DNA of 64,000 nt from Halomonas sp. Bachu 37 (lineage in GTDB: Bacteria; Pseudomonadota; Gammaproteobacteria; Pseudomonadales; Halomonadaceae), in the NCBI RefSeq assembly GCF_039691755.1, contig NZ_CP137552.1:992001-1056000 (forward strand). The letters run 5' to 3'. Positions 1 through 9,345 of this stretch are shown here, piece by piece. Position 1 is the stretch's first letter, and each line of letters opens with the position of its first letter. The notes under the pieces are model-generated. The model saw nothing but the letters and a program-made list of their open reading frames with translations. It did not search any database and had not been told where the DNA came from. Both the position numbers and the translations under genes were made by a program.

Positions 1-1021
1 GCTGTTCATCGACGAATCCCACGTCAGCGTCCCTCAGGTGGGTGGGATGTACAAGGGCGACCGCTCGCGCAAGGAAACATTGGTGGAGTACGGTTTTCGC
101 CTGCCCTCGGCGCTGGATAACCGCCCCATGAAGTTCGAGGAGTGGGAGTCTATCTCCCCTCAGACCATCTTCGTTTCCGCTACTCCCGGCAAGTACGAGG
201 CTGAACACGCCGGACAGGTAGTGGAACAGGTGGTAAGGCCGACCGGGTTGCTGGACCCCGAGATCGAAGTGCGACCCGCGAGTACCCAGGTGGATGATCT
301 GCTTTCGGAAATACGCCTGCGCACGCAAGTGGGAGCGCGCGTGCTGGTGACGACTCTGACCAAGCGCATGGCGGAAGATCTCACCGAGTATCTGGATGAA
401 CACGATATACGGGTGCGTTACCTGCACTCCGATATCGATACTGTCGAGCGCGTCGAGATCATCCGCGACCTGCGTTTGGGCAAGTTCGATGTCCTGGTCG
501 GTATCAACTTGTTGCGGGAAGGCTTGGATATCCCCGAGGTTTCGTTGGTAGCCATTCTAGACGCCGACAAGGAAGGCTTCCTGCGTGCCGAGCGCTCGTT
601 GATTCAGACCGTCGGTCGCGCTGCGCGTAACGCCAACGGCAAGGCGATCCTGTATGGCGACAGGGTGACCGATTCGATGCGGCGAGCCATGGATGAAACC
701 GAACGCCGGCGTAACAAGCAGATTGCCCATAACCTCGAGCACGGCATAACGCCAACCACGGTGACTCGTTCCGTGGCGGATATTCTGGAAGCTGCCCAGG
801 CGCCGGGGAGAAAGAATAGTCGTCGCGGCAATGAGCGAAAGGTCGCGGAAAAGACAGCCAACTACGATGTCGCGAGCATGAGTAGCGCCGAACTGGGCAC
901 GGCTATCGGCAAGCTGGAGGACGCCATGTTCGAAGCGGCCCAGAACCTCGAGTTCGAAGAAGCGGCGCGCTTGCGGGATCAGTTGCACCGCATGAAAGAG
1001 CGACAGCTGGTGCTGGGATAA
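1..1021 (+). CDS. uvrB: UvrABC excinuclease subunit B, 3' part
   Basis: This is the C-terminal half of the UvrB DNA-damage helicase of nucleotide excision repair, which verifies lesions and recruits UvrC. The reading frame is open from base 2 and the start lies before the window. Visible features are the helicase segment ending in [10 protein letters not shown] and QTVGRAARN (helicase motifs V and VI) and a C-terminal UVR motif rich in Glu, Ala and Arg ([20 protein letters not shown]) that contacts UvrC. About 339 residues are visible of a family length near 670. The gene ends with TAA at 1019-1021 and a promoter-like stretch separates it from the next gene. Family assignment is secure. Confidence 0.97.
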   Translation, partial: LFIDESHVSVPQVGGMYKGDRSRKETLVEYGFRLPSALDNRPMKFEEWESISPQTIFVSATPGKYEAEHAGQVVEQVVRPTGLLDPEIEVRPASTQVDDLLSEIRLRTQVGARVLVTTLTKRMAEDLTEYLDEHDIRVRYLHSDIDTVERVEIIRDLRLGKFDVLVGINLLREGLDIPEVSLVAILDADKEGFLRAERSLIQTVGRAARNANGKAILYGDRVTDSMRRAMDETERRRNKQIAHNLEHGITPTTVTRSVADILEAAQAPGRKNSRRGNERKVAEKTANYDVASMSSAELGTAIGKLEDAMFEAAQNLEFEEAARLRDQLHRMKERQLVLG

Positions 1022-1094
1022 GGGTCATCGTTTACTTATACCGTTATCTTGTTGTCATTTACCACCAAAGAGAAAGCTTGAAATCAGATGCTCA

Positions 1095-1123
1095 CTGCCG
1101 GGAAGGGTCCGTTACGGTATAAT
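1095..1123 (+). promoter_or_regulatory. Candidate sigma70 promoter of fumarase gene
   Basis: A perfect TATAAT lies at 1118-1123, 67 bases before the fumarase start. The matching -35 region at 1095-1100 (CTGCCG, spacer 17) is poor, so the call rests mainly on the -10 box and on its place in the gap after uvrB. Confidence 0.4.
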
Positions 1124-1190
1124 CTTGCCACGCTGATCTAGCGTCAGAACCGAATCAGCGCATAAGACGATAACCGAGGAGCTCTTGTCC

Positions 1191-2696
1191 ATGACCGTGA
1201 TTCGCCAGGACGACCTGATTCAGAGCGTGGCCGACGCCCTGCAATACATTTCCTATTACCATCCCAAGGATTTCATCGAGGCGATGGCGGCCGCCTACGA
1301 GCGCGAAGAGAATCCGGCGGCCAAGGATGCTATCGCCCAGATATTGATCAATTCACGCATGTGCGCCACCGGGCATCGGCCGATCTGTCAGGATACCGGT
1401 ATTGTCACGGTCTTCGTTCATGTCGGCATGAATGTGCGTTGGGAAACCGACATGAGTCTGGACGACATGATCAATGAAGGCGTCCGTCGCGCTTATCAGT
1501 TACCCGACAATATTCTGCGCGCTTCCGTGCTGGCGGACCCGGACGGTGCACGGCGCAATACCAAGGACAATACACCCGCCATCATCCACCATAAGCTGGT
1601 GCCTGGGGATACGGTGGAGGTTCATGTGGCCGCTAAAGGCGGTGGCAGTGAGGCGAAGTCTAAGTTCGCCATGCTCAATCCTTCCGATAGCGTGGTCGAC
1701 TGGGTGATGGAGCAATTGCCTAAAATGGGGGCAGGGTGGTGCCCGCCGGGAATGCTCGGTATCGGTATTGGCGGTACCGCGGAAAAAGCCATGGAACTGG
1801 CCAAGGAAGCTCTCCTGGAGCCGATCGATATTCAGGACTTGCAGGCTCGTGGGGCGAGCAACCGCGCCGAGGAACTGCGCCTGGAGATTTTCGACAAGGT
1901 CAACAAAAGCGGTATCGGTGCACAGGGTCTGGGAGGCTTGACCACGGTACTGGATATCAAGGTCAAGGATTATCCCACGCACGCAGCCAACAAGCCGGTA
2001 GCCATCATTCCCAACTGTGCCGCGACTCGACACGCCCACTTTGTGCTCGATGGCAGCGGTGGCGCATCGTTGCCGGCGCCCAAGCTTGAGGACTGGCCGG
2101 AAATTACCCGCGAAGCGGGCGGTAACGTCAAGCGGGTCGATCTGGATAGCGTCACGCCCGAGGAAGTACTGACCTGGCAGCCGGGCGACACGCTGCTGTT
2201 GAACGGTAAATTGCTGACCGGCCGTGACGCAGCTCACAAGCGTATGACCGACATGATTGCCAAGGGCGAACCGTTGCCCGTGGACCTGAAGGGGCGGTTC
2301 ATCTACTACGTCGGTCCGGTAGATCCCATTGGTGATGAAGTCGTTGGTCCCGCTGGCCCGACCACCGCCACGCGGATGGACAAGTTCACCCGTACCATGC
2401 TCGAGGAGACAGGGCTTCTCGGGATGGTAGGCAAGGCGGAGCGTGGTCAGCTGGCAATCGATGCCATTCGGGACAACCAAGCGGTGTATCTGATGGCGGT
2501 AGGGGGCGCAGCATATCTCGTGGCCCAGGCGATCAAGAAGTCACGGGTCGTCGGCTTCGAGGATCTCGGCATGGAGGCGATCTACGAGTTTGAAGTGGAA
2601 GACATGCCGGTAACCGTAGCCGTGGATAGCCAGGGGATCTCGGTGCATCAGACCGGACCGGCGAAGTGGAAGGAGATTATTGCGCAGACCGCGTAA
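1191..2696 (+). CDS. fumA: Class I fumarate hydratase (4Fe-4S)
   Basis: Converts fumarate to malate in the TCA cycle with an oxygen-sensitive 4Fe-4S cluster. The 501-residue protein has the length of FumA/FumB enzymes and keeps the three expected cluster cysteines in RPICQDTG (about residue 66), GWCPPG and IPNCAATRH. The N-terminal part is the Fe-S alpha domain and the C-terminal part the beta domain (from about residue 330). ATG at 1191 is chosen because GAGGAG at 1176-1181 is nine bases upstream; an in-frame TTG at 1185 is too close to it. The gene stands alone between its own promoter-like box and a strong terminator. The fumA/fumB distinction cannot be made from sequence, but class I is clear. 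Confidence 0.93.
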   Translation: MTVIRQDDLIQSVADALQYISYYHPKDFIEAMAAAYEREENPAAKDAIAQILINSRMCATGHRPICQDTGIVTVFVHVGMNVRWETDMSLDDMINEGVRRAYQLPDNILRASVLADPDGARRNTKDNTPAIIHHKLVPGDTVEVHVAAKGGGSEAKSKFAMLNPSDSVVDWVMEQLPKMGAGWCPPGMLGIGIGGTAEKAMELAKEALLEPIDIQDLQARGASNRAEELRLEIFDKVNKSGIGAQGLGGLTTVLDIKVKDYPTHAANKPVAIIPNCAATRHAHFVLDGSGGASLPAPKLEDWPEITREAGGNVKRVDLDSVTPEEVLTWQPGDTLLLNGKLLTGRDAAHKRMTDMIAKGEPLPVDLKGRFIYYVGPVDPIGDEVVGPAGPTTATRMDKFTRTMLEETGLLGMVGKAERGQLAIDAIRDNQAVYLMAVGGAAYLVAQAIKKSRVVGFEDLGMEAIYEFEVEDMPVTVAVDSQGISVHQTGPAKWKEIIAQTA

Positions 2697-2719
2697 CGCT
2701 TCGTTTCGACAGACCCTAT

Positions 2720-2750
2720 GAGCCTCGCAAATTGCGGGGCTCTGTTTTTT
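2720..2750 (+). terminator. Rho-independent terminator after fumarase
   Basis: A nine-pair stem GAGCCTCGC (2720-2728) with GCGGGGCTC (2734-2742), one T-G wobble, and a five-base loop, is followed by TGTTTTTT (2743-2750). Confidence 0.9.
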
Positions 2751-2830
2751 GCAGGTAGTGCTACAATAGAGCCTTCTTGAGTATGGCCAACGGCCACAAT
2801 TGAAAGGTTCTGATTCACAAGGAAAATGGA

Positions 2831-4249
2831 ATGGCGTCCTGGCTGTTGGGTGTGGGCATCTTGGCGGTATATATCCTGGGGATTGTCTCAGCCATAATGG
2901 CATTGATGTCCAGTCGCACCTCGCAGGGGGCCGTGGCATGGATCATCTCTTTACTGACGTTTCCGTATGTGGCGGTTCCGGCCTATTGGATATTCGGCCG
3001 CCCGCGTTTTTACGGCTACGTAACCGCCAGAGGCCAGCGGGATACCATTCTGCGTCGGGTGTTGGACGGTTATCGGCATAACATGTCGCCATTCACTCCT
3101 TCCTCCCACAATGCCGATATCCAGGCGGTTGAGCACTTGGCCATGATGCCGCTGACCCGCGGCAACCGTGCCGAGCTATTGATAGACGGCACGGCCACTT
3201 TCGACAGCTTGTTTAGAGGGATTGAAGCCGCGCGAGACTACATTCTGCTGCAGTTCTTCATCGTCCGTCATGACTCGCTGGGAATGAAGCTTCAGGGTTA
3301 TCTTCAACAAGCCGCACGGCGGGGAGTGCGAGTCTATTTTTTATACGATGAGATAGGCAGCAGAAAACTGAACGAAGGGTTTCTTGCGGATTTGAGCGAC
3401 GCTGGGGTGGAGGTGAGTGCGTTTCGCTCTTCCCGTGGGTTCAAGCACCGCTTCCAGCTCAATTTCCGCAATCATCGCAAGATTGCAGTGATCGATGGCA
3501 AGCATGGTTGGTTGGGCGGTTTCAATGTCGGTGTCGAATACCTGGGGCAGGACCCGCGCCACGGCCCTTGGCGCGATACTCATATGAAATTGTCGGGACC
3601 CAGCGTCATGGGCTTGCAGGAGGCATTTTGGGAGGATTGGCATTGGGCTACCCATGAAGTGCTAAGTCTGGCATGGCAGCCGGAAGTGACTTACGAAGAG
3701 AACCACTCCGTGGTTATCGTGCCTTCCGGCCCGGCAGATCGCCAGGAGACTGCCAGCTTGCTGGTCCAGCATGCCATTCATAGCGCTCGCAAACGGTTGT
3801 GGGTCACAAGTCCCTATTTCGTTCCTGATCAGGGCGTTCAGGATGCGCTGAGGCTTGCCGCGATGCGCGGGGTCGATGTTCGCGTCATGATGCCCGAACG
3901 TCCGGATCATTTACTGATATTCCTATCAGCCTTTTCCTTTCTGCCCGATATGGTGAGAGCGGGAGTAAAAATATACCGTTATCTTCCTGGTTTCCTTCAT
4001 CAAAAAGTTATTCTTATAGATGATCAAGCCGCTATGGTCGGCACCGTAAACCTCGATAACCGCTCGTTTCGCCTCAATTTTGAAATTACAGCTTGTATCC
4101 CCGACGCAAAATTCGCGGGGCAGGTGTGTCTGATGCTGGAAGAGGATTTTGCTCGTTGTCGACAGGTCAGCCTGGGGGAGCTGAAGGCAAGACCCATGTG
4201 GAAACAGCTATTATCTCGGGCCGCCTATCTTCTGGCGCCGATACAATGA
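2831..4249 (+). CDS. cls: Cardiolipin synthase, ClsA type
   Basis: Condenses two phosphatidylglycerol molecules into cardiolipin and glycerol at the inner membrane. The 472-residue protein opens with two hydrophobic segments (about residues 3-25 and 35-57), then carries two phospholipase D domains, each with an HKD motif: NHRKIAVIDGKHGWLGG near residue 215 and LHQKVILIDDQAAMVGT near residue 395. Length and architecture match E. coli ClsA (486 aa). An AAGGAAA stretch precedes the ATG. In halophiles cardiolipin content often rises with salinity, which would fit the stress genes in this window, but nothing in the upstream sequence shows such control. Confidence 0.93.
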   Translation: MASWLLGVGILAVYILGIVSAIMALMSSRTSQGAVAWIISLLTFPYVAVPAYWIFGRPRFYGYVTARGQRDTILRRVLDGYRHNMSPFTPSSHNADIQAVEHLAMMPLTRGNRAELLIDGTATFDSLFRGIEAARDYILLQFFIVRHDSLGMKLQGYLQQAARRGVRVYFLYDEIGSRKLNEGFLADLSDAGVEVSAFRSSRGFKHRFQLNFRNHRKIAVIDGKHGWLGGFNVGVEYLGQDPRHGPWRDTHMKLSGPSVMGLQEAFWEDWHWATHEVLSLAWQPEVTYEENHSVVIVPSGPADRQETASLLVQHAIHSARKRLWVTSPYFVPDQGVQDALRLAAMRGVDVRVMMPERPDHLLIFLSAFSFLPDMVRAGVKIYRYLPGFLHQKVILIDDQAAMVGTVNLDNRSFRLNFEITACIPDAKFAGQVCLMLEEDFARCRQVSLGELKARPMWKQLLSRAAYLLAPIQ

Positions 4250-4321
4250 TCCGTAATATCCGTCCGTTCACCATTACTGGCAGAAAGGTCCGAATGCAGT
4301 TATCACTAGCAGGAGAGCAGG

Positions 4322-5239
4322 GTGAATCTTGAAACGAAATGGCTTGAAGATTTCGTAACACTGGCCAGTACCCGGAGCTTTTCAGCCTCCGCACGGCAGC
4401 GCCATGTAACCCAACCGGCTTTCAGCCGACGTATTCGTGCCCTGGAGCAATCAGTGGGAGTCACGCTGGTCGACCGCTCGACGACACCGGTGGATCTGAC
4501 CTCGGAAGGGCAGCTGTTTCTTGTGACTGCCCGTAATCTGGTAGAACAGCTCAATGAATGCCTAGGCCACCTGCGAGGCTTGTCGATGGCCAACGAGGCC
4601 CTGGATATTGTGGCGGCCCATTCGCTGGCGTTGAGCTTCTATCCTCCCTGGATATCTCGTCTGCAGAAAGGCTTGGGGGAGTTACCTACGCGGCTGGTGG
4701 CCATGAATGTGGGTGAAGCCATTCATGTGTTGCGAGAAGGCAAATGCGACCTGATGCTGGCCTATTATGATCCTTTCGCGACCATGCAGCTCGATGCCGA
4801 AATCTTTCCCTCCTTTTCCATCGGCAAGGTCAACATGGTGCCGGTCACGGTGCCCGATGAAAGCGGCCAACCGCGCTACTCTCTACATGGAGAGGATTCG
4901 ATTCCCTACCTGACGTACACCCAGGGGGCATTCCTCGGCCGCAGTGTCCGCATGTTGTTGAAAAACGATCCCCTGCGTCTGCAGCTACGCACCGTATACG
5001 AAACCGCCATGGCCGAAGGTCTCAAGGGCATGGTGCTGCAGGGGGTTGGTGTGGCCTGGATTCCCGATTTCTGTATACGTGAAGAACTCAACAGTGGGCG
5101 CCTGGTCCGGGCCGGTGAAGATAAATGGGATATTCCCCTGGAAATTCGCCTTTATCGCTGTTCGCTGGTTCACAAGCCAGGGGTGGAAAAGCTCTGGCGG
5201 CAGATGATGAAACTCCCGCGCGACTTCCTCCAAGCTTAG
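4322..5239 (+). CDS. LysR-family regulator, HypT/YjiE-like
   Basis: A 305-residue LysR-type transcription factor. The N-terminal winged helix-turn-helix includes RSFSASARQRHVTQPAFSRR (about residues 18-37), followed by a co-inducer domain. The opening residues (NLETKWLEDFVTLA) and the QPAFSRRIRALEQ helix resemble E. coli HypT (YjiE), the hypochlorite-responsive regulator activated by methionine oxidation. Start is GTG at 4322 with AGGAGAG at 4311-4317. It lies 72 bases after cls in the same direction and converges on the NadM/Nudix gene across a long palindrome. The HypT parallel is from memory of that sequence; the family is certain, the function inferred. Confidence 0.85.
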   Translation: MNLETKWLEDFVTLASTRSFSASARQRHVTQPAFSRRIRALEQSVGVTLVDRSTTPVDLTSEGQLFLVTARNLVEQLNECLGHLRGLSMANEALDIVAAHSLALSFYPPWISRLQKGLGELPTRLVAMNVGEAIHVLREGKCDLMLAYYDPFATMQLDAEIFPSFSIGKVNMVPVTVPDESGQPRYSLHGEDSIPYLTYTQGAFLGRSVRMLLKNDPLRLQLRTVYETAMAEGLKGMVLQGVGVAWIPDFCIREELNSGRLVRAGEDKWDIPLEIRLYRCSLVHKPGVEKLWRQMMKLPRDFLQA

Positions 5240-5382
5240 AAAAGGAGCGATTTCCTACTGCGCTCGACAGGCCGGCCCCCGGCGGATTGTCGCTATCCTC
5301 ATGTAGACCACTACACTCCGGTAGCTCCGCTCCGGCGATGACCGGCCTGCCTTCGCTCGCGACGGAAATCTCATCCTTTTCC
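5239..5382. repeat. Long imperfect palindrome between convergent genes
   Basis: About 144 bp between two convergent stop codons form one large inverted structure. The outer arms are AAAAGGAGCGATTTCC on the left and GGAAATCTCATCCTTTT on the right, then CAGGCCGG with CCGGCCTG, and a central TGTAG-ACCA-CTACA hairpin. It could act as a bidirectional terminator or be an intergenic repeat of the small palindromic kind. No second copy was seen in this window. Confidence 0.75.
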
Positions 5383-5386
5383 CAAA

Positions 5387-6478
5387 CTAGATCCCGCTGA
5401 AATCGGCGGGCAGGCCGAGAAAGTTCTGGATGATGAAGAAGTGATCCTCGAACAGGCTCTCCGGTTCGAGCTCGGCCAGTGGCACCCAGCGGGCGTGGTC
5501 GCCGCCTTTCACCGGCTTGAGTTGCGGCAGCTGCTGGTCGGGGCGCAGGGCGAAGTAGAACGCTTCCGCCAGTGTCCGGCCACGCCAGCTTCGATGTGGC
5601 TCGTCGAAAAGACGCTGGTCACGCAGTGACCCTTTCAGTACCGGTTCGGGGACTTTAAGCCGCAAACGCTCTCTGAGTTCTCTCAGGCAAGCATCCAGCA
5701 AACGCTCATGGGAGTTGATAAAACCGCCAGGCAGAGCGAAAAGGCCCTTGCCCGGCGCGGCGGTTCGGCGCACAAGAAGCACATGTCCCGATTGTACGAC
5801 GACGGCATTGACGGTGACGAAAACCGGCGGATACGGCGCCTGAGCCCAGGCGTGACGGTACTGGTCGAGAAGACGTTGCTCCTCCAGTAATTGCAGGTAA
5901 AACTCCCCCTGACAAAATTGGCTGACGCGCTCAACCACGCCGGGAGGTAGATCATGATAGGCACCGGTACTCAAGTAATCTCCAGAAGACTCCTGGGAGC
6001 GAAACAGACGCTCCCGGATACCACTGGCCGAAATACCCTCCACGACAGGAACGCTGACCGATTCCCACTGCGGAAACAGGGAAAGGTAATAGCTTGATTG
6101 CCCTCGGCTAGCCCCAATCAAGCCAATGCGTGGTAGGCGAGCATGGGAGGGCGAAGCGATATCACGAACCTTGCGCTGGACATCACGTACCCAGACGTCG
6201 TTGTTGTATAACGCGTCGAGCAACGGGGCTATTTCCAGGCGTGTGTTTTCTTCTTCATCGAACCCGGTGCGCAACATGTCCTGACGCTCCTCGAAACGCC
6301 AGGGATTGCGCAGCGAACGTGCCTGCCAGGCAGACCCCACCAGCACGATGACTTGACGAGCCTGTTTCAGTGCCTCACGAATGATCGCCAGATGGCCGAG
6401 GTGTGGTGGTTGAAAACGGCCGATAAAGACCAGGCAATCGAAATCGGGAACCTCGGAAGTAAGCCTGTCTGCACACAT
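5387..6478 (-). CDS. nadM: Bifunctional NMN adenylyltransferase / Nudix hydrolase
   Basis: A two-domain protein of 363 residues. The N-terminal nucleotidyltransferase domain carries [10 protein letters not shown] (about residues 20-29), the (H/T)xGH-type motif of NMN adenylyltransferase, which makes NAD from NMN and ATP. The C-terminal Nudix domain holds [20 protein letters not shown] near residue 250; such domains cleave ADP-ribose or related NAD breakdown products. The Nudix box is slightly off consensus after RELRE, with Arg where a second Glu is usual and Arg in place of the late Gly. The architecture is that of the Synechocystis NadM fusion. The gene points away from yihY. NAD salvage is inferred from the family. 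Confidence 0.9.
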   Translation of the reverse strand: MCADRLTSEVPDFDCLVFIGRFQPPHLGHLAIIREALKQARQVIVLVGSAWQARSLRNPWRFEERQDMLRTGFDEEENTRLEIAPLLDALYNNDVWVRDVQRKVRDIASPSHARLPRIGLIGASRGQSSYYLSLFPQWESVSVPVVEGISASGIRERLFRSQESSGDYLSTGAYHDLPPGVVERVSQFCQGEFYLQLLEEQRLLDQYRHAWAQAPYPPVFVTVNAVVVQSGHVLLVRRTAAPGKGLFALPGGFINSHERLLDACLRELRERLRLKVPEPVLKGSLRDQRLFDEPHRSWRGRTLAEAFYFALRPDQQLPQLKPVKGGDHARWVPLAELEPESLFEDHFFIIQNFLGLPADFSGI

Positions 6479-6609
6479 ACAGTCCCCGCCAGCAAATATA
6501 AAGTTGCATTATGCGTAGCCGGTTGGCCCCGTGCAATGCGGTGAGTTGCCTGCGCGAAAACGGGAAAATCCGGTATGCTGATGATAACCCCGAATTATCT
6601 GGAGTTAGC

Positions 6610-7509
6610 ATGATCAAGAAAACCGCCGTGTTCTGGTGCAGAGTATTTCAGGATGCCGCCGCACTGTGGATGGAACGAAACGCATTCAGCTATGCTGGCT
6701 CGTTGGCTTTCTATACGCTTTTTTCGTTGGCTCCAACCATAATCATCGCGGTCACGGTGATCGGAGTAGTACTGGGTGAAGAGGCCGCGCAGGGCCAGAT
6801 TGTCGCCCAGTTGCAAGGAACGCTGGGTAACGAAGCGGCGACCGCGATCGAAGGGGCGGTGGCGCAGTCTCGGCTCGAGGAGTCGGGAGTGCTACCTACC
6901 ATCCTAGGGGTGGGGGCACTGCTGATCGGGGCGACTACCGTTTTCGCCCAGATGCAGTTCTCATTGAATACTCTTTGGGGGGTCACCGCCAAGCCGACCT
7001 CCAACAGCCTGTTCATCTTCATCAAGAATCGCCTGTTATCGTTGACCGTGGTATTAGCGATCGGGTTTATTCTGCTTGTTTCTCTGGTGCTGGGGGTGGC
7101 GTTGCGTGGCGTATTGCAAGTGACAGACAGCCTGTTTCCCTTTTCGGGATTATTGGCTACCGGCGCGGAGTCCCTGGTCGCGCTGGCCATGGTCACGCTG
7201 CTGTTTGCCACTATCTTCAAGGTTTTACCGGATGTGGTGCTGCGCTGGCAGGACGTGTTGGCGGGCGCGCTGGTGACGGCCATCCTGTTCACGGTGGGAC
7301 GCAATCTGATTGCCATTTACCTCGCCTATACCGCCACGGCCTCGACCTACGGTGCGGCGGGCTCCGTGGTCATGGTGCTGCTGTGGGTCTACTATTCATC
7401 GCTTATTCTTTTGTTCGGTGCTGCGTTCACCCGTTCCTTGCTGTTACGTCGCGGTCGGGAGCTTGTCCCACGCAATAGCGCGGTTATCATCAAGCGCGAG
7501 TTGGTCTAG
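6610..7509 (+). CDS. yihY: YihY/BrkB-family inner membrane protein
   Basis: A 299-residue polytopic membrane protein of the YihY/BrkB family, once wrongly named ribonuclease BN. Conserved opening residues (RNAFSYAGSLAFYTLFSLAP, about residues 22-41) and six hydrophobic segments are visible, the last ending in LILLFGAAFTR. ATG at 6610 is chosen because GGAG at 6601-6604 lies five bases upstream; the frame stays open 99 bases further 5' but without a ribosome site. Its biochemical function is unknown. It may be co-transcribed with acyP, which begins 34 bases downstream. Confidence 0.88.
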   Translation: MIKKTAVFWCRVFQDAAALWMERNAFSYAGSLAFYTLFSLAPTIIIAVTVIGVVLGEEAAQGQIVAQLQGTLGNEAATAIEGAVAQSRLEESGVLPTILGVGALLIGATTVFAQMQFSLNTLWGVTAKPTSNSLFIFIKNRLLSLTVVLAIGFILLVSLVLGVALRGVLQVTDSLFPFSGLLATGAESLVALAMVTLLFATIFKVLPDVVLRWQDVLAGALVTAILFTVGRNLIAIYLAYTATASTYGAAGSVVMVLLWVYYSSLILLFGAAFTRSLLLRRGRELVPRNSAVIIKRELV

Positions 7510-7543
7510 GTCATATGGATCATAAGAACCAGGAGGGCTCTTT

Positions 7544-7819
7544 ATGGATAACTGCTGCATCAAAGCCTGGGTTACGGGAAAGGTTCAGGGTGTCTGGTAT
7601 CGTCGGGCTACCCAGGACCAGGCACTGAAACGTGCCGTTACCGGTTATGCCAGGAATCTTCCAGATGGCCGGGTAGAGGTTTTCATGTGTGGCAAGAAAA
7701 CAGCCGTCCGGGAGTTGAGTGAATGGTTGTGGCAAGGGCCCGAAAAAGCTCATGTCACCCATGTCGAGTTCGAGGTGTTGGAATCCCGGCACGCCCCGGA
7801 TCACTTTACGACTCAGTGA
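7544..7819 (+). CDS. acyP: Acylphosphatase
   Basis: Small enzyme of 91 residues that hydrolyses the carboxyl-phosphate bond of acylphosphates such as acetyl phosphate and carbamoyl phosphate. It has both signature segments: GKVQGVWYR (about residues 12-20), with the phosphate-binding loop and catalytic Arg, and GYARNLPDGRVEV (about residues 35-47), with the catalytic Asn. AGGAGG at 7531-7536 is seven bases before the ATG. It follows yihY closely and converges on the hydroxyacid dehydrogenase gene with a 24-base gap. Confidence 0.95.
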   Translation: MDNCCIKAWVTGKVQGVWYRRATQDQALKRAVTGYARNLPDGRVEVFMCGKKTAVRELSEWLWQGPEKAHVTHVEFEVLESRHAPDHFTTQ

Positions 7820-7843
7820 AACGGGGCCCTTAGAGCTGCTGAA

Positions 7844-8785
7844 TCAATGGGTATCGTTCCAGCTCCGGATGTTTTCTGCCGTCATGGCGATGATGTTCTG
7901 GCGTGCCTCGGGAGTGATCCAGGCGTTGTGCGGTGTGACGATCAGGTTCAGCGGCTCCGTCAGGGCATCCAGTAGCGGATGGCCCTCCCGCGGAGGCTCG
8001 ACAGGCAGTACATCCACCGCCAATCCGCCCAGTCTCCCTTCGCGCAAGGCCTCCAGCGCCGCTTCCTCGTCGATCACACCGCCACGGGCACAGTTGATCA
8101 ACAACAGTGAAGGCTTCGCTCGAGTCAGGTTCTCGCGATTGATCAAGTGGCGGGTGGCTTGGGTCAAGGGACAATGCAGGCTGACGGCATCGGCCTGAGG
8201 AAGCACGTCCGCCAGAGCGGGGCGCGAATCATTGGCCTCATTGCCGGGACGCGCAGTGAACGTTACCTGCATGCCGAATGCCTGTGCCAGGCGTGCCACT
8301 TCCGAGCCCAGTTCCCCCTGACCGACCATGACCAGGTGTTTGTCTTTCAGTTGAAGCGTGGCGTGTCCCTGCAGACAGAAGAAATCACTGCGTTGCCACT
8401 GGCCTTCCTGCACGTCACGCTGGTAGAGAGGCAGCCGATTGGCCAGGGTGAGCAGCAGCATCAAGGTATGCTGGGAAACGCTTGCCGTGCCGTAGGCGGT
8501 GACATTTCTGACTGTGATTCCCAGGCGTTCTGCCGCCTCCATGTCGATATTGTTCAGCCCAGTGGCCATAACGCAGATCAATCTCAGATCGGGTAGCGCC
8601 TCGAGGGTTTCGTTATCCAGTACGACCTTGTTGACGATGGCGATATCCGCGCTCTTCAGGCGTTGCCTGGCCTGTTCCGTGGTGCTCTGATCATGTACTT
8701 CGAGGGTATCGACTTGACCCTGTATCGTGCTCAGGTCGATATCCGGTCCCAGACTCTGGGCGTCCAGCATCACGGCAGTAGACAT
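7844..8785 (-). CDS. D-isomer 2-hydroxyacid dehydrogenase, HprA-like
   Basis: An NAD(P)-dependent dehydrogenase of 313 residues, related to hydroxypyruvate/glyoxylate reductase (glycerate dehydrogenase). The nucleotide-binding loop GQGELG and the catalytic trio Arg (NCARGGVIDE), Glu (DVLPVEPP) and His (TPHNAW) are all present in the expected order. Start ATG at 8783-8785 is preceded on its strand by GGAGGAA, which rules out the 41-residue upstream extension. It is divergent from fmdB. The substrate (hydroxypyruvate, glyoxylate or another 2-oxoacid) cannot be told from sequence. Confidence 0.88.
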   Translation of the reverse strand: MSTAVMLDAQSLGPDIDLSTIQGQVDTLEVHDQSTTEQARQRLKSADIAIVNKVVLDNETLEALPDLRLICVMATGLNNIDMEAAERLGITVRNVTAYGTASVSQHTLMLLLTLANRLPLYQRDVQEGQWQRSDFFCLQGHATLQLKDKHLVMVGQGELGSEVARLAQAFGMQVTFTARPGNEANDSRPALADVLPQADAVSLHCPLTQATRHLINRENLTRAKPSLLLINCARGGVIDEEAALEALREGRLGGLAVDVLPVEPPREGHPLLDALTEPLNLIVTPHNAWITPEARQNIIAMTAENIRSWNDTH

Positions 8786-8822
8786 GACTTTCCTCCAATC
8801 GTTGCCGGACGGTTCACTGACC

Positions 8823-8853
8823 TTGCCCGGCAGGGGTAACAAAAGGCTATAAT
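8823..8853 (+). promoter_or_regulatory. Candidate promoter for fmdB and possibly aspS
   Basis: TTGCCC at 8823-8828 and a perfect TATAAT at 8848-8853 with a long 19-base spacer sit between the divergent dehydrogenase and fmdB, leaving a leader of about 110 bases. Confidence 0.4.
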
Positions 8854-8968
8854 GGCCGGCTTTAACGGCAGGCTTGGAATCGATATCCGCCGGCCACATA
8901 TTGGGCAATGGCAGCCACTCGGTCTGCCCAAGCCCGGTAGGGTTGAAGCTTTTTCAGGAGTGATCAAC

Positions 8969-9280
8969 ATGCCCATCTACGAATATGAGTGCAAGGCCTG
9001 CGGCAATCGATTGGAAAAATTGCAGAAGCTCAACGCCGAGCCATTGGTCGACTGCCCTTCGTGCGAGCAGCCCGATCTGGTGCGGCTGGTATCGGCAGCA
9101 GGTTTCCGGCTGGCCGGTGGTGGATGGTATGAAACCGATTTCAAGACCGGCAGCAAGAAAAACCTGGCTGCCAATGGCAGCAGTGAAAAGCCTGCCTCCG
9201 AGCCAGCGTCCAAGAATGCCGCCAAACCCAGCGATACCGGCGGCAGCGCAACACCAAAACACAATGGTACCGCAGCTTGA
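8969..9280 (+). CDS. FmdB-family zinc-ribbon protein
   Basis: A 103-residue protein with an N-terminal zinc ribbon of the FmdB/CxxC_CxxC_SSSS type: MPIYEYECKACG, then CPSC about 25 residues later. This is followed by a conserved FRLAGGGWYETDFK segment and a low-complexity Ser/Ala/Lys/Pro tail. CAGGAG at 8955-8960 supports ATG 8969. The family often sits directly upstream of aspS in gammaproteobacteria, as here (65 bases). It may bind nucleic acid or act as a small regulator; its molecular function is not established. Confidence 0.88.
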   Translation: MPIYEYECKACGNRLEKLQKLNAEPLVDCPSCEQPDLVRLVSAAGFRLAGGGWYETDFKTGSKKNLAANGSSEKPASEPASKNAAKPSDTGGSATPKHNGTAA

Positions 9281-9292
9281 CCGCGGTAGCTT

Positions 9293-9315
9293 GAGCCCGC
9301 TGGGCTCCCTTTATT
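9293..9315 (+). terminator. Possible weak terminator between fmdB and aspS
   Basis: GAGCCC (9293-9298), loop GCT and GGGCTC (9302-9307), followed by CCTTTATTT. The stem is short and the T-run is broken, so it may allow read-through to aspS. Confidence 0.4.
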
Positions 9316-9345
9316 TCATTGCCACGCTATAGAACAGGATGAGAC

